Shown here: piece by piece, positions 27,042 to 34,515 of the stretch
How positions within the stretch are numbered: the first letter of the stretch is position 1
How the letters are laid out: the number at the start of each line of letters is the position of its first letter
NCBI GenBank assembly: GCA_016795465.1
Contig: JAEUHK010000091.1
Location: 1 to 64,000, forward strand
DNA: 64,000 nucleotides
Origin: Verrucomicrobiaceae bacterium
GTDB lineage: Bacteria > Verrucomicrobiota > Verrucomicrobiia > Verrucomicrobiales > Verrucomicrobiaceae
Reading direction: 5' to 3'
Position numbers and translations under genes: made by a program
Notes under the pieces: model-generated
What the model was told of the DNA's origin: nothing
The model's database searches: none
Seen by the model: only the letters and a program-made list of their open reading frames with translations

Positions 27042-27492
27042 GCTCGCCCTCCGATGCCGAGGACGTTTCTGGCAAAGGCAGCAGGGAGCGATACAGATTC
27101 CCCGGCCGACCTCGCCGCACCTCGTGGACCACCGCGCTGCCCTGGCGGATCATGCGATTGAGAAACGTCTTCACCTCCTTGTCTCCCGGTCGCTGCTTCG
27201 TCGCTTCCTTGATGCGTTGGGCGAGATCCTGCGGGGCAAAGGGCCGACCCGCCGTCGCCGCGAGGCATTCCTTCAGCACCTCCTCCCGCGGACGCTCCGG
27301 CGGTCGCGGCGTGAAGACGGGCTGCGGGGCCAAAACCACGGCCGGTGCCGTTGTGGGAGCCACAGCCATGCTGCCACCGCCTATCTTATGCTCCACCAGC
27401 AGTGCCCGCACCTTGCGCACCATCTCAAGGTCCGCCATGAGCTTGGCCTCCAGTTTCGCCAAAGCATCGGGAGTGAGGTCCGCCGCAGTCAT
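27001..27492 (-). CDS. Hypothetical protein with winged-helix-like C-terminal domain
   Basis: The 163-residue product has an N-terminal helix (LAKLEAKLMADLEMVRKVRALLVEHK) that could be a coiled coil, a Pro/Ala linker (about 45-65), then a helical segment with FAPQDLAQRIKEATKQR, VKTFLNRMIRQGSAVVHEV and RRGRPGNLYR. The order helix-helix-helix-beta-wing resembles a winged helix-turn-helix, so DNA binding is plausible but unproven. The last ~14 codons and stop fall in the 22-bp repeat array, so the C-terminus looks repeat-derived. Being next to the array makes it a candidate array-binding protein (inference). Confidence 0.6.
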   Translation of the reverse strand: MTAADLTPDALAKLEAKLMADLEMVRKVRALLVEHKIGGGSMAVAPTTAPAVVLAPQPVFTPRPPERPREEVLKECLAATAGRPFAPQDLAQRIKEATKQRPGDKEVKTFLNRMIRQGSAVVHEVRRGRPGNLYRSLLPLPETSSASEGEQTDDVGRSDGASS

Positions 27493-27650
27493 GGCGAAAA
27501 GGATGTCTATTTCCGCCGAAATGGCAAATGGAAGGCTATTCCGGCCATTCGAGGGCTGGGGGTCTGAATCGCGGGGAGCTTACTGGCAGGAGAGCCAAGC
27601 GAAGCGAGACAGACAGCCGGAGGCTGCCCGAAGGGAAGCGAAGCGCATCA

Positions 27651-27699
27651 ATGAAGGCAGAAGAATGGTTCCAGCTTCAGATCATTCTCCTGCCTTCAT
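27651..27699. repeat. Hairpin repeat downstream of VapBC
   Basis: ATGAAGGCAGAAGAATG at 27651-27667 is mirrored by its reverse complement (one mismatch in 17) at 27683-27699, with a 15-bp loop. It is followed by another partial unit (TTCTGCC to 27708). It lies between the winged-helix-like gene and the toxin gene's stop and could also act as a transcription end. Confidence 0.7.
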
Positions 27700-27754
27700 T
27701 CTTCTGCCAATCTTTACCGCTCGCTGCACGCCGTCTTGGAGAGTCAGGAGTCGG

Positions 27755-28162
27755 TTAAGGTGCCACCGTCCAGTTTTCGATCTTCAAGCCTTCCACGCGG
27801 CTGAACTCGTCGGTGTTGCCTGTGACCAGCGTCCATTCGTGCTGAAGGGCGATGGCGGCGATTTGGAGGTCATGAGGTCCGATGACCTTGCCCTGGCTCT
27901 CCAGTTTTTTTCGCAGAGGCCCGGCAATCGCGGCGGATTCATCGTCAAAGGGCACGGAGGCATGGCGGCTGAAGATCGCCTCCAGTTTGGCGAGGCGGGC
28001 TTCCTTGTCCGCATACCCCTCTGCGCCGTGAAACAGCTCTTCCTTCACCACCGAACACAGCCAGACGTCCTCTGGCGGCACCTCCCGCAGTTTTTCCTGC
28101 AAGGGCTGGCAGCGTCCCTTCAGCAGGATGATCCAGTGATTGGTGTCCAGCAGCCAGGGCAT
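27755..28162 (-). CDS. vapC: VapC-type PIN-domain toxin
   Basis: The 135-residue product is a PIN domain: D6 in LLDTNHWI, an E in the VVKEELFHGA helix, D in GPHDLQIAAIAL, and the late TLVTGNTDEFSRVEGLKIENW block are the usual acidic/metal-binding and structural positions. VapC toxins are Mg2+-dependent RNases that cleave tRNA or rRNA. The ATG shares its A with the antitoxin stop (TGATG at 28164-28160), so the pair is tightly coupled. Confidence 0.92.
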   Translation of the reverse strand: MPWLLDTNHWIILLKGRCQPLQEKLREVPPEDVWLCSVVKEELFHGAEGYADKEARLAKLEAIFSRHASVPFDDESAAIAGPLRKKLESQGKVIGPHDLQIAAIALQHEWTLVTGNTDEFSRVEGLKIENWTVAP

Positions 28163-28383
28163 CACCAAGCCTCCCGTGATTCATTCGGCAGCTCGGCCGG
28201 CTCATTCCATTGCAACCCTTCGAGCGAGCCATAGAGGTCCTTCCAGTAGGCTTCGAAATGATCTTGGGCAGGGGCTTGCGGCTGGCGTCCCGGCATCAAA
28301 GCCCGCCACTGGCCCAGCAGCTCACGCGCCACGCTTTCCGGCGCACGGGCGATTTCTTCGATGAGCAACGTTCGGGCTGACAT
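28162..28383 (-). CDS. vapB: VapB-like antitoxin
   Basis: The 73-residue product lies immediately upstream of the PIN toxin. It has a helical N-terminus (ARTLLIEEIARAPESVARELLGQWRAL) and a charged, probably disordered C-terminal half (YWKDLYGSLEGLQW to REAW) of the type that wraps the toxin. The N-terminus lacks an obvious AbrB signature, so its DNA-binding class is uncertain. Assignment rests on size and position. Confidence 0.75.
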   Translation of the reverse strand: MSARTLLIEEIARAPESVARELLGQWRALMPGRQPQAPAQDHFEAYWKDLYGSLEGLQWNEPAELPNESREAW

Positions 28384-28469
28384 GCCCCGATGATGCGGGA
28401 AAGACGCTTCGAGGTCAAGACAGGCTTAATCGGGTTCGGAAGGATGTGGTTCTGCCGAGTCGTGAATGA

Positions 28470-28580
28470 ATCGTCGCCGCCAACGCGCTGAAGCACGACC
28501 TACTGCTGGTTACACGAAACGAAGGTGCCTTCAAACACATCGCTGGGCTTCAGCTCATCAATCCGCTTGCAGTGAAGTGA
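28470..28580 (+). pseudogene. C-terminal remnant of a second PIN (VapC-type) toxin
   Basis: The frame reads IVAANALKHDLLLVTRN, then EGAFKHIAGLQLINPL and a stop. This is the classic last 35 residues of a VapC PIN domain. An in-frame stop lies just upstream, and no start or N-terminal half remains. It is on the opposite strand to vapBC and not a copy of that toxin's end, so it marks an older, lost module. Confidence 0.7.
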
Positions 28581-28653
28581 TTTGATGTGTTGGCATCGCA
28601 GTTTTGCCGCCACACTTTACACTATCAGCGCTTGTGAAATTACTCTGCATGTC

Positions 28654-29625
28654 ATGGCTATCCTCTACAAATACGTTGAGCCAGATATTGGCCCCAACAA
28701 CAAGCCCAAGCCTCTTCTCGTCCTGGAATCCCTGAGGCTGATCGCCGCCGACCCATGCAGCTTTAACGATCCTTTTGAAGTAAGGCCATGGTATGATCAA
28801 GAACGCCACGACCACTCGGAAAGCTCACATGAGAAGCTTCACAGGCTATTTCGAGGTAATGGCTCACAACATCAAATCGGCCAAGATTCACTGGTTGGTT
28901 ATCCCGCAGAACTGGCTGCTTTTAACGCGGATAACTGCCACAAAAAGTTTCAACAAGACATCTCAGACAGATACCGCATCTTGTGTCTAAGTCGAAATCC
29001 TGGCAGCGTCCTGATGTGGGCACATTACGCAAAATGCCACAAGGGCATTGTCATCGGAATAGAGACTTCTGATCCCGATTTTCAGACGGGACTCAACCCC
29101 ACTGGGTATAATGTGGAATACGACCCGGATCGTTCCAAGATTCAGCTGCCTGTGGCCTACTACAGGCAACCCAGCGTCGAAATGTACGATCAATATGGAA
29201 ACGTGATCAATCATCCAGACGAAGAAGTTGAAAGCAACGCCGGGTTAATCATACCGTTTCGAGAATACAGACGACAGGTTGAAGTCGCCCAACTCACCGC
29301 ATTAAGGACGAAGGCCCAAGACTGGGGTTACGAGAAAGAGACTCGTTTCATTTACGACCTCTCGATTCATTCCGGCAAACTTACCCGAGAAGAGAGCCGG
29401 CACTTCGTCGCGCTGCCACCCAACGCTATCCGTGAGATTATCATTGGCTTCTGTGCTGATCTAAATTTGGTCAAGAGTATCGTGGGGCTATATCGAGATG
29501 GTCGAATTGGAACGCCTCGACTGGCCTATACAGAGTGTCACCCAAGCCAATACGAAGTTTTGGCCCATGAGGCGGATGTAAACCACCTAGAGGCCTATTT
29601 TCAGCACGTGAGACCGAATCTGTGA
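28654..29625 (+). CDS. DUF2971 domain protein
   Basis: The ATG at 28654 (MAILYKYVEP) gives 323 residues. Hallmarks of DUF2971 are visible: an early RLIAADPCSFNDPFEVRP block (sequence of the form L-x-x-x-x-x-FNDPF), then RILCLSRNPGSVLMWAHYA (the C-x-S-x-x-x-x-x-x-x-MW-HYA motif), KGIVIGIE, and WGYEKETRFI near 240. The family is uncharacterised and commonly found in accessory or defence-rich regions. Base composition is visibly more AT-rich than neighbouring genes, which suggests recent transfer. Confidence 0.88.
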   Translation: MAILYKYVEPDIGPNNKPKPLLVLESLRLIAADPCSFNDPFEVRPWYDQERHDHSESSHEKLHRLFRGNGSQHQIGQDSLVGYPAELAAFNADNCHKKFQQDISDRYRILCLSRNPGSVLMWAHYAKCHKGIVIGIETSDPDFQTGLNPTGYNVEYDPDRSKIQLPVAYYRQPSVEMYDQYGNVINHPDEEVESNAGLIIPFREYRRQVEVAQLTALRTKAQDWGYEKETRFIYDLSIHSGKLTREESRHFVALPPNAIREIIIGFCADLNLVKSIVGLYRDGRIGTPRLAYTECHPSQYEVLAHEADVNHLEAYFQHVRPNL

Positions 29626-29746
29626 TCACGGGGGTTAGCGTCGCAGATTGGGCTAAAGATTGGATTCTGAAAGACGCAAAACTCCGATGATTGGGGAACC
29701 TTTGCGGCTTTGCGCCTTTGCGTGAGACCCATTCAATGATCCAAGC

Positions 29747-29776
29747 AGCACAGGCTAGAAAGCCTGTGCTACGTCA
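29747..29776 (-). repeat. REP-like hairpin with GTAG head, starting at a stop codon
   Basis: On the minus strand TGACGTAGCACAGGC begins at the stop codon of the beta-helix remnant. It forms a perfect 9-bp stem (29747-29755 with 29762-29770) around a 6-base loop. GTAG directly before the stem is the hallmark of REP sequences moved by RAYT transposases. None is encoded here. Confidence 0.75.
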
Positions 29777-29941
29777 CTTGCGGATGCCGATCTTCTCCAC
29801 CGGGATCGCTTCAAAGCCGAGCTTGAAGGCTGGTGAGTCCGCTTGGAGGCGGAAGTCGTCGTGCTTCCAATCGACGAACTTGGGGTCGGCGATGAGGCTG
29901 TGCTGGTCCCTGCCTTCGGCTTGCCAGGAGGTCCATTCGTC
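29774..29941 (-). pseudogene. 3'-end remnant of beta-helix protein gene, copy A
   Basis: The minus strand encodes about 55 residues (WTSWQAEGRDQHSLIADPKF through AFKLGFEAIPVEKIGIRK and a stop) that match the C-terminus of the intact gene at 31100. Changes are often synonymous, so the copy is either old or derived from a different paralog. Its upstream border coincides with the stop codon of the DUF5615 toxin gene. Confidence 0.85.
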
Positions 29942-30281
29942 ATGATCCGCGGTTTACGCGGACGAGCTGACCTTGAAGCGTGGTGAGCATCTCCAACTGC
30001 GCATGAACTTTCGCTGCGAGCGCAGGAAAGTCGGGATTGTCGGTGCAGACGATGATTCCGGCGTGATCGGGGTTTAGGCGATGGAGGCCGATGAAGTCCT
30101 GGCGGTTGTGCGTGAGCACGGCACGACCCTTTTCAGTCGCGAAACGCAGGACTTCGTCATCGGGGATGCCTGCATTGGACTTGCCGGTGTCGTGCGTGGT
30201 CAGGACATCATGCCCGAGACGTCGCAATGTCTCGACCACGGGCAGCGGAAAGTTCTCGTTGGAATACAGACGGGCGGTCAT
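29940..30281 (-). CDS. DUF5615-family PIN-like toxin
   Basis: The 113-residue product begins ARLYSNENFPLPVVETLRRLGHDVLTTHD, with the conserved N-E/D-N pair and GHDVLTTHD, and continues with LTHNRQDFIGLHR. This is the PIN-like pattern of DUF5615/Mut7-C proteins. Such proteins are the second gene of DUF433/DUF5615 pairs, regarded as toxin-antitoxin modules. The start overlaps the upstream gene's stop by 4 bp (ATGA). Confidence 0.88.
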   Translation of the reverse strand: MTARLYSNENFPLPVVETLRRLGHDVLTTHDTGKSNAGIPDDEVLRFATEKGRAVLTHNRQDFIGLHRLNPDHAGIIVCTDNPDFPALAAKVHAQLEMLTTLQGQLVRVNRGS

Positions 30282-30613
30282 GAGTCGTCGCCGTTCGCGG
30301 CGATTTCGCGGTCCATTTCGTCGCGATGAGAGCGGGCGTAGTTCCAGGCGTTCGCGAGGTCTTCCGCGTTCAGCGAGGGATAGGCGGCGAGAAGCTCGGC
30401 ATCGGTTTTGCCCTGCCGACGAAGCGATTCAAGCAGCCACACGGGAATGCGGGTGCGGATGACACGAGCGGCACCGCCGCAGACATTCGTCTGGAAGTCG
30501 ATGCCGGGATGCGCGTCCGTGACCTCCATGGCGACGACGGCAAGAATCCGTGCCTGATCGCCTTTCGGCAGGTGCAGCACGGCCTCGCGGACATCGTCAT
30601 AGGTAGCGGACAT
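30278..30613 (-). CDS. DUF433-family antitoxin
   Basis: The start at 30613 (MSATYDDVREAV) gives 111 residues. The DUF433 core is seen in CGGAARVIRTRIPVWLLESL followed by KTDAELLAAYPSLNAEDLANAWNYAR, a winged-helix-like antitoxin signature. It is upstream of and coupled to the PIN-like gene. The extra N-terminal helix (LHLPKGDQARILAVVAMEV) may aid dimerisation. Confidence 0.88.
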   Translation of the reverse strand: MSATYDDVREAVLHLPKGDQARILAVVAMEVTDAHPGIDFQTNVCGGAARVIRTRIPVWLLESLRRQGKTDAELLAAYPSLNAEDLANAWNYARSHRDEMDREIAANGDDS

Positions 30614-30668
30614 GAGGCGGAGCATAGCACGCGGCACTTCCTCACGCCAAGAGCAAAGCCGGAGGGCT

Positions 30669-30746
30669 CCCGCAGATTCAGATAACCCGCAGATTTTCTT
30701 CTGAGGTTTTCATGCCGCCAATATGTGGGTTTTCTGAATCGGTGGG
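30669..30746. repeat. Long hairpin repeat, copy 3 (degenerate)
   Basis: This is the same family as 13066-13149: CCCGCAGATTCAGATAACCC at 30669, with a decayed right arm near 30721-30746 (GTGGGTTTTCTGAATC). It lies just upstream of the antitoxin start region, so the family also occurs beside a toxin-antitoxin pair. Confidence 0.8.
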
Positions 30747-30799
30747 AAAGCGGCTTGGGGGCTTGGGGATGGCGTTTGCTTGCCGGTTGGCGGAGCGGG

Positions 30800-30822
30800 T
30801 GCGGGCTAAAGCCCTGCACTAC
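30800..30822 (-). repeat. REP-like hairpin, second sequence family
   Basis: On the minus strand, GTAG at 30822-30819 is followed by TGCAGGGCTTTAGCCCGCA, a stem with one mismatch and a 2-base loop. The TAG of the GTAG head is the stop codon of beta-helix remnant copy C. Confidence 0.6.
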
Positions 30823-30973
30823 TTTTTCCTCACCCCAATCTTCTCCACCGGGATGGCTTCAAAGCCGAGCTTGAAGGCAAGAGAGTCGGGTTGAAGGCGG
30901 AAGTCGTCGTTCTTCCATTCGACGAACTTGGGATCGGCGATGAGGCTGTGTTTGTCCCAGCCTTCGGCTTGCC
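30819..30973 (-). pseudogene. 3'-end remnant of beta-helix protein gene, copy C
   Basis: The minus strand encodes about 50 residues (QAEGWDKHSLIADPKFVEWK to FEAIPVEKIGVRKK and TAG), again matching the C-terminus of the 31100 gene. It has its own substitutions and a different REP after the stop. The upstream end breaks at about 30973, next to a GCAAAGGCG inverted repeat. Confidence 0.83.
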
Positions 30974-30987
30974 TAGACGGTTAAAAA

Positions 30988-31052
30988 TCTCACGCAAAGG
31001 CGCGAAGGCGCAAAGATCAGAGGGTTTGGGAACCTTTGCGCCTTTGCGTAAG
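30988..31052. repeat. Inverted repeat of GCAAAGGCG units
   Basis: The left arm near 30989-31015 (TCACGCAAAGGCGCGAAGG) is mirrored by CCTTTGCGCCTTTGCGTAAG at 31033-31052. The arms are built of 9-bp units. The right arm is the start of the direct repeat that also occurs at 29693. Confidence 0.75.
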
Positions 31053-31267
31053 CCCCATTCAATGACCCAAGCAGCACAGGCTAGAAAGCCCATGCTACGT
31101 CATTTGCGGATGCCAATCTCCTCCACTGGGATCGCTTCAAAGCCGAGCTTGAAGGCTGGTGAGTCCGGTTGGAGCCTGAAGTCGTCGTTCCTCCAATCGA
31201 CGAACTTGGGATCGGCGATGAAGCTGTGCTTGTCCCAGCCTTCGGCTTGCCAGGAGGTCCATTCGTC
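31028..31267. repeat. Direct repeat, right copy (partner at 29693-29941)
   Basis: This copy contains the true 3' end of the intact beta-helix gene, its REP-like element at 31073-31102 (one arm decayed, GTAG head at the stop codon) and the TTTGCGCCTTTGCG tract. Matching to the left copy ends at 31267 (bases ATTCGTC). Confidence 0.88.
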
Positions 31268-33664
31268 GAGGGGTTCGCATTCGGTGAGGCGGACGTGGTC
31301 GATGAAGACTTGCCCTTTCGGCTCGTGGCAGTCGATGCGGAGCCAGAAGTGCTTCATCCAGGGTTTCCAGGCGGCTTCGTTTTCGCGGAGCATGCGGCCG
31401 GTGGCTTCGAACTCGGTCCACCCGGGGGTGGCGGTGATGCTGGTGCTGCCGGCCTGCCAGTAGCCTTCGCCGTTTTTGAAGCTGGCGAAGGCGAGGCTGA
31501 GCTTCGCGGTGGGTTCGGTGGATCGGATGCGCAGACGCATGCGGTAGGCGGCACCGGGCTTGATGGGGATGTCGGGGCCGTGGAAGACGGTCTTGGGATT
31601 GCCGGGATCGGTGCCGAGCGCGCAGTCGGCACGCAAGGCACCGTCGGCGACGACGAGTTGCACGTCTTTGTTGGGGCGATGGTTGAAGCCCCAGCCTTTC
31701 GGCGTCTTGCCGGGCTCGGCGGTGTCGAAGGTTTCAGTGAGCAGCGGCGCACCGGGCTTGTCGGGGCCGACTTTGTTCACGCCGGTGACGACCGGATGGC
31801 TGCCATTCCAGGCGAGGTTGTGATCAATCGTGTTCCACTTCGCGGTGGCGTGGCGGATATCGCCATACTTCACGCCGGGAGTATCGCTGAACAGAATGTT
31901 TCGCTGGAAGCTGTTGCCGCTCATCATGGTGCCGTCGTCCCGGATGGCGTCCTTTGGATGCAAGTCCATGCCGCGCATGCTGGCCCACGCGAGCTGGCCG
32001 GCGACGGATTCGTAGCCTTTGATCATGGTGTCGATGTGGCTGGTGTAGAAGCGCTGCTCCTTGGTCCAGCCGTGCAGATCGAACTGAAACTTCCCGCCAA
32101 GGGCGAAGATGTTGTTCTCCACGATGCAATCGCGTGAGTTGTGCATGTGGATGGGCGTGTGGGCGACGCGGAAGACGATGTTGCCGATGATGTCGATGCC
32201 GCCGGAGTTGTCGTCGGGGTAGAGGCCGAAGGTGAACCACGGATGCTTCAGCCCGCCGGCCTCCTGGCCGCAGCCGACGATGTCGTGAATCAAATTGTAG
32301 CGCCACTTGCTGCCGCGGCTGCTGATCCAATCGCGACCGCCGGTGTAGATCGCGCCGCCGTCCTGCGTCTCCAGGCAGAGGTGGTGCAGGTGGTTGTATT
32401 CGACGAGGAGGTTGTTCCCGCTCATCTGCACGCCCATGCGCGGGCCGTCGTGGATGTGACAATGCCGCACGGCATGGTCCACGCCATACATGCTGACCCC
32501 GCAGGCGTTCTTGTTGAAGACGCCCATGTGATGGATGTGGCAGTCCTCGACGGCATGACCGGGCCCGGTGAGCGTTTTGCGGTCGCCACCGCTGAGACTG
32601 ACGCCGTTGCTGCCGGTGAAGCTGATCTCGCAGTGCGAGACACGGACGTTTTTGCCCTCGCTGACGCCGACACCACTGCCGTGGAAGGCTCCGACCTTGG
32701 TGATGACGCATTTTTCGACGAGGCAGTCCTCCGCCCGCTCGAAGACGATGGCGCTGCCGTGGGTGCCGGTGAGTGTGAGGTCGCGGATGGTGATGTGTTT
32801 GGCGCCTTTGATTTTGAAGAAGGCGTCGGCGAGGGGGAGGCGGATGTCACGTAGATCGAAATTCCGATTTCGATCATGTTGGGACGCGAAATTGGAATTT
32901 CGCGCTACGTCAGGCCAGAAATACAGCACGCCGCTGTGCTTGTCGTAGAACCACTCGCCGGGGGCGTCGAGCTCTTCGAGGGCGTTTTGGAAGTGGTAGC
33001 GGTTGTGCGGGTGGAGGTCGTAGGAGCAGTCTTTTTTCAGGGTGAGCAGTCGCGTGGCGGAATCGAGCGAGGCGACGGGCTCGATGAAGTTCCACCAGCC
33101 GTATTGCGCGAAGATATCGAGCTCCACGTCCTCGGGATGCGCCCACTGGCGAACGTCTTCGGGCTTCACGAAAAGCGTGCGTTTCCAAAGATGACCTTCA
33201 GGAGCACCCGCAGGCGAAAACGGCGCGACGAAGGCCCAGCCGCCGTAGAGCGGGTCCTTCGCGTCGAAGTTCGGATAACGGGCGAGGATCTGCCGTTCGC
33301 CATCGCAGAGCAGTTGTTTGGGGAGAAAGCCCTTCGGGAGGAGTTTGGAGACATCGGCTTTGACGATCTCGCCGGTGTGTTTTTCCCAGCCGGTGACCTT
33401 GGGGCCGCCGATGAGGGTGCTGTTCGTGCCGGTGAAGGTGATGTTTGAATCGGCGGCTTCGAGCGTGAGCGGCGTGAGGAGCTCGGTGGTGCCTGTGGGG
33501 AAGACGATGGTCGCGGGAGATGTGTCACCGGCCTGGCGGGCCTCTCGGAGTTTTTTCAGCGCCGCGTGCGGCGGGAGGTCGGGGGTGATGGGGATGTCGA
33601 GGGCGTGTCCGAGGGACAGAAGGGACGCAAAGGACAGAAGGGTCGAGGTGAGGCGGAGCGACAT
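31100..33664 (-). CDS. Exported right-handed parallel beta-helix protein
   Basis: The 854-residue product starts with a signal peptide (MSLRLTSTLLSFASLLSLGHA); upstream in-frame ATGs at 33673, 33679 and 33703 are alternatives. Residues about 250-560 contain stacked beta-helix coils with recurring V-x-x-CxIxxVG, NGVSLSGG, DGGAIYTGG, VEYNHLHHL and IVENNIFALGG turns, typical of pectate-lyase-like or polysaccharide-degrading proteins. Residues about 640-790 form a carbohydrate-binding-like jelly roll (KTVFHGPDIPIKPGAAYRMR). A 21-residue stretch near 262-282 (ARNSNFASQHDRNRNFDL) is encoded by a palindromic insertion. Function in glycan breakdown is inferred. Confidence 0.88.
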   Translation of the reverse strand: MSLRLTSTLLSFASLLSLGHALDIPITPDLPPHAALKKLREARQAGDTSPATIVFPTGTTELLTPLTLEAADSNITFTGTNSTLIGGPKVTGWEKHTGEIVKADVSKLLPKGFLPKQLLCDGERQILARYPNFDAKDPLYGGWAFVAPFSPAGAPEGHLWKRTLFVKPEDVRQWAHPEDVELDIFAQYGWWNFIEPVASLDSATRLLTLKKDCSYDLHPHNRYHFQNALEELDAPGEWFYDKHSGVLYFWPDVARNSNFASQHDRNRNFDLRDIRLPLADAFFKIKGAKHITIRDLTLTGTHGSAIVFERAEDCLVEKCVITKVGAFHGSGVGVSEGKNVRVSHCEISFTGSNGVSLSGGDRKTLTGPGHAVEDCHIHHMGVFNKNACGVSMYGVDHAVRHCHIHDGPRMGVQMSGNNLLVEYNHLHHLCLETQDGGAIYTGGRDWISSRGSKWRYNLIHDIVGCGQEAGGLKHPWFTFGLYPDDNSGGIDIIGNIVFRVAHTPIHMHNSRDCIVENNIFALGGKFQFDLHGWTKEQRFYTSHIDTMIKGYESVAGQLAWASMRGMDLHPKDAIRDDGTMMSGNSFQRNILFSDTPGVKYGDIRHATAKWNTIDHNLAWNGSHPVVTGVNKVGPDKPGAPLLTETFDTAEPGKTPKGWGFNHRPNKDVQLVVADGALRADCALGTDPGNPKTVFHGPDIPIKPGAAYRMRLRIRSTEPTAKLSLAFASFKNGEGYWQAGSTSITATPGWTEFEATGRMLRENEAAWKPWMKHFWLRIDCHEPKGQVFIDHVRLTECEPLDEWTSWQAEGWDKHSFIADPKFVDWRNDDFRLQPDSPAFKLGFEAIPVEEIGIRK
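32849..32910. repeat. Double-hairpin (BIME-like) element inside a coding sequence
   Basis: The 62-bp element begins ACGTAG and ends CTACGT. Each half is its own hairpin: GATCGAAAT/ATTTCGATC arms around 4 bases in the left half, and GCGAAATT/AATTTCGC arms around 2 bases in the right half, read outward from GTAG heads. The two halves are inverted relative to each other, the layout of a bacterial interspersed mosaic element. The beta-helix reading frame runs through it without a stop. Confidence 0.85.
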
Positions 33665-33830
33665 GCGAGGCATTGGCATAGCCGAAAGGTCGCGGAGGAG
33701 CAAAGGTGGGCTGTGGGCGGATTTTGGCTAAGTCAGGTTTGGTGAAAACGAGATGGCCCCACCGCAAGAGAAAGGATTCACGCGAGAGGCTCAGAGGAGT
33801 AGGAGTAAGAGGAGGAGTAGGATTGAAGCG

Positions 33831-33865
33831 AAAAAAACGCCGCCGGGATGGACCGCGGCGGCGTT
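33831..33865 (-). terminator. Rho-independent terminator
   Basis: On the minus strand AACGCCGCC pairs with GGCGGCGTT, with further G:C pairs and a short loop, followed directly by a run of T residues (33837-33831). It lies 45 bp after the stop of the exported protein gene at 33910-34437. Confidence 0.85.
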
Positions 33866-33909
33866 GAGGGGGAGTCGGAGGAAGAGGCGGAGTCGGAGGA
33901 GAATTCCGA

Positions 33910-34437
33910 TTACTTCGCGAAGGGGCTGGTGATCATGGTGCGGAAGCTCTCGCTGACCTTGCCGATGGCGTCTTTTGGGCCGGTGAGCTTGATGAAGACG
34001 TTGTTGCCATCGGCGGTGGGGACGATGGCACCGAGGAGGGTGTAGTTTTCCTTCGGGGTCTTGGCGCCCATGGGCGGGCCGTCGTTGAAGGTGCCGGTGG
34101 CGGTCACGAGCGTGATCTTCTGGTCGCCGGCGGGGATTTCTTCGGTCTTGGACTCGGGCTTCGTGGCGAACTGGCCGAGCCAGCGGCTGACATTGGCCTC
34201 GACGCCACCACCGCCGCCGGGGAAGACGTAGAACGCGGCCTCAAGGGGCTTGTCCGCGCCTTCAGCCTTCGCGAGGAGCGTGGCCACACGCATCATGCCG
34301 GGTGTGTCGGAGAGCATCCAAGGGGCGCTGTATTTGAATTTGAGACCGCCTGCCTCGACGACGGCGGCGTCCTGCGCGAGCAGCGGCGCGGCGGCGAGGG
34401 TGAGAAGGGCGAGCGTGGTGAAGAGACTGCGTTTCAT
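33910..34437 (-). CDS. Exported protein of unknown function (175 aa)
   Basis: A clear signal peptide (MKRSLFTTLALLTLAAAPLLAQ) leads a single ~150-residue domain: LKFKYSAPWMLSDTPGMMRVAT, AAFYVFPGGGGGVEANVSRW, ITLVTATGTF and VFIKLTGPKDAIGKVSESFRTMI. The order resembles small periplasmic proteins found as singletons in Verrucomicrobia. No motif indicates catalysis. It lies downstream of the cupredoxin gene on the same strand, with a terminator after it, so the two may share a transcript. Confidence 0.75.
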   Translation of the reverse strand: MKRSLFTTLALLTLAAAPLLAQDAAVVEAGGLKFKYSAPWMLSDTPGMMRVATLLAKAEGADKPLEAAFYVFPGGGGGVEANVSRWLGQFATKPESKTEEIPAGDQKITLVTATGTFNDGPPMGAKTPKENYTLLGAIVPTADGNNVFIKLTGPKDAIGKVSESFRTMITSPFAK

Positions 34438-34471
34438 GGTGGGGTGGGTTGGTGGGGTGATGGTCAGGAAG

Positions 34472-34513
34472 ACGTGAGAAGTAAGAAGTAATAAGTAAGA
34501 GGTGAGAGGTGTG
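34472..34513. repeat. 7-bp tandem tract (GTGAGAA/GTAAGAA type)
   Basis: Read on the minus strand the tract is a run of 7-bp units (CACCTCT, TACTTAT, TACTTCT, CACGTCT). It fills the gap between the cupredoxin gene and the following exported protein gene. A related tract lies at 45834-45862. Confidence 0.65.
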
Positions 34514-34515
34514 GG

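Larger units (their letters stand above)
29693..29941. repeat. Direct repeat, left copy (partner at 31028-31267)
   Basis: About 249 bp matching 31028-31267 (240 bp). It contains, in order, a TTTGCGCCTTTGCG tract (one extra 9-bp unit here), the sequence around CATTCAATGA, a REP-like hairpin, and the 3' end of a beta-helix gene. The two copies bracket the DUF433/DUF5615 pair, one hairpin repeat and a third gene-end remnant. Confidence 0.88.
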
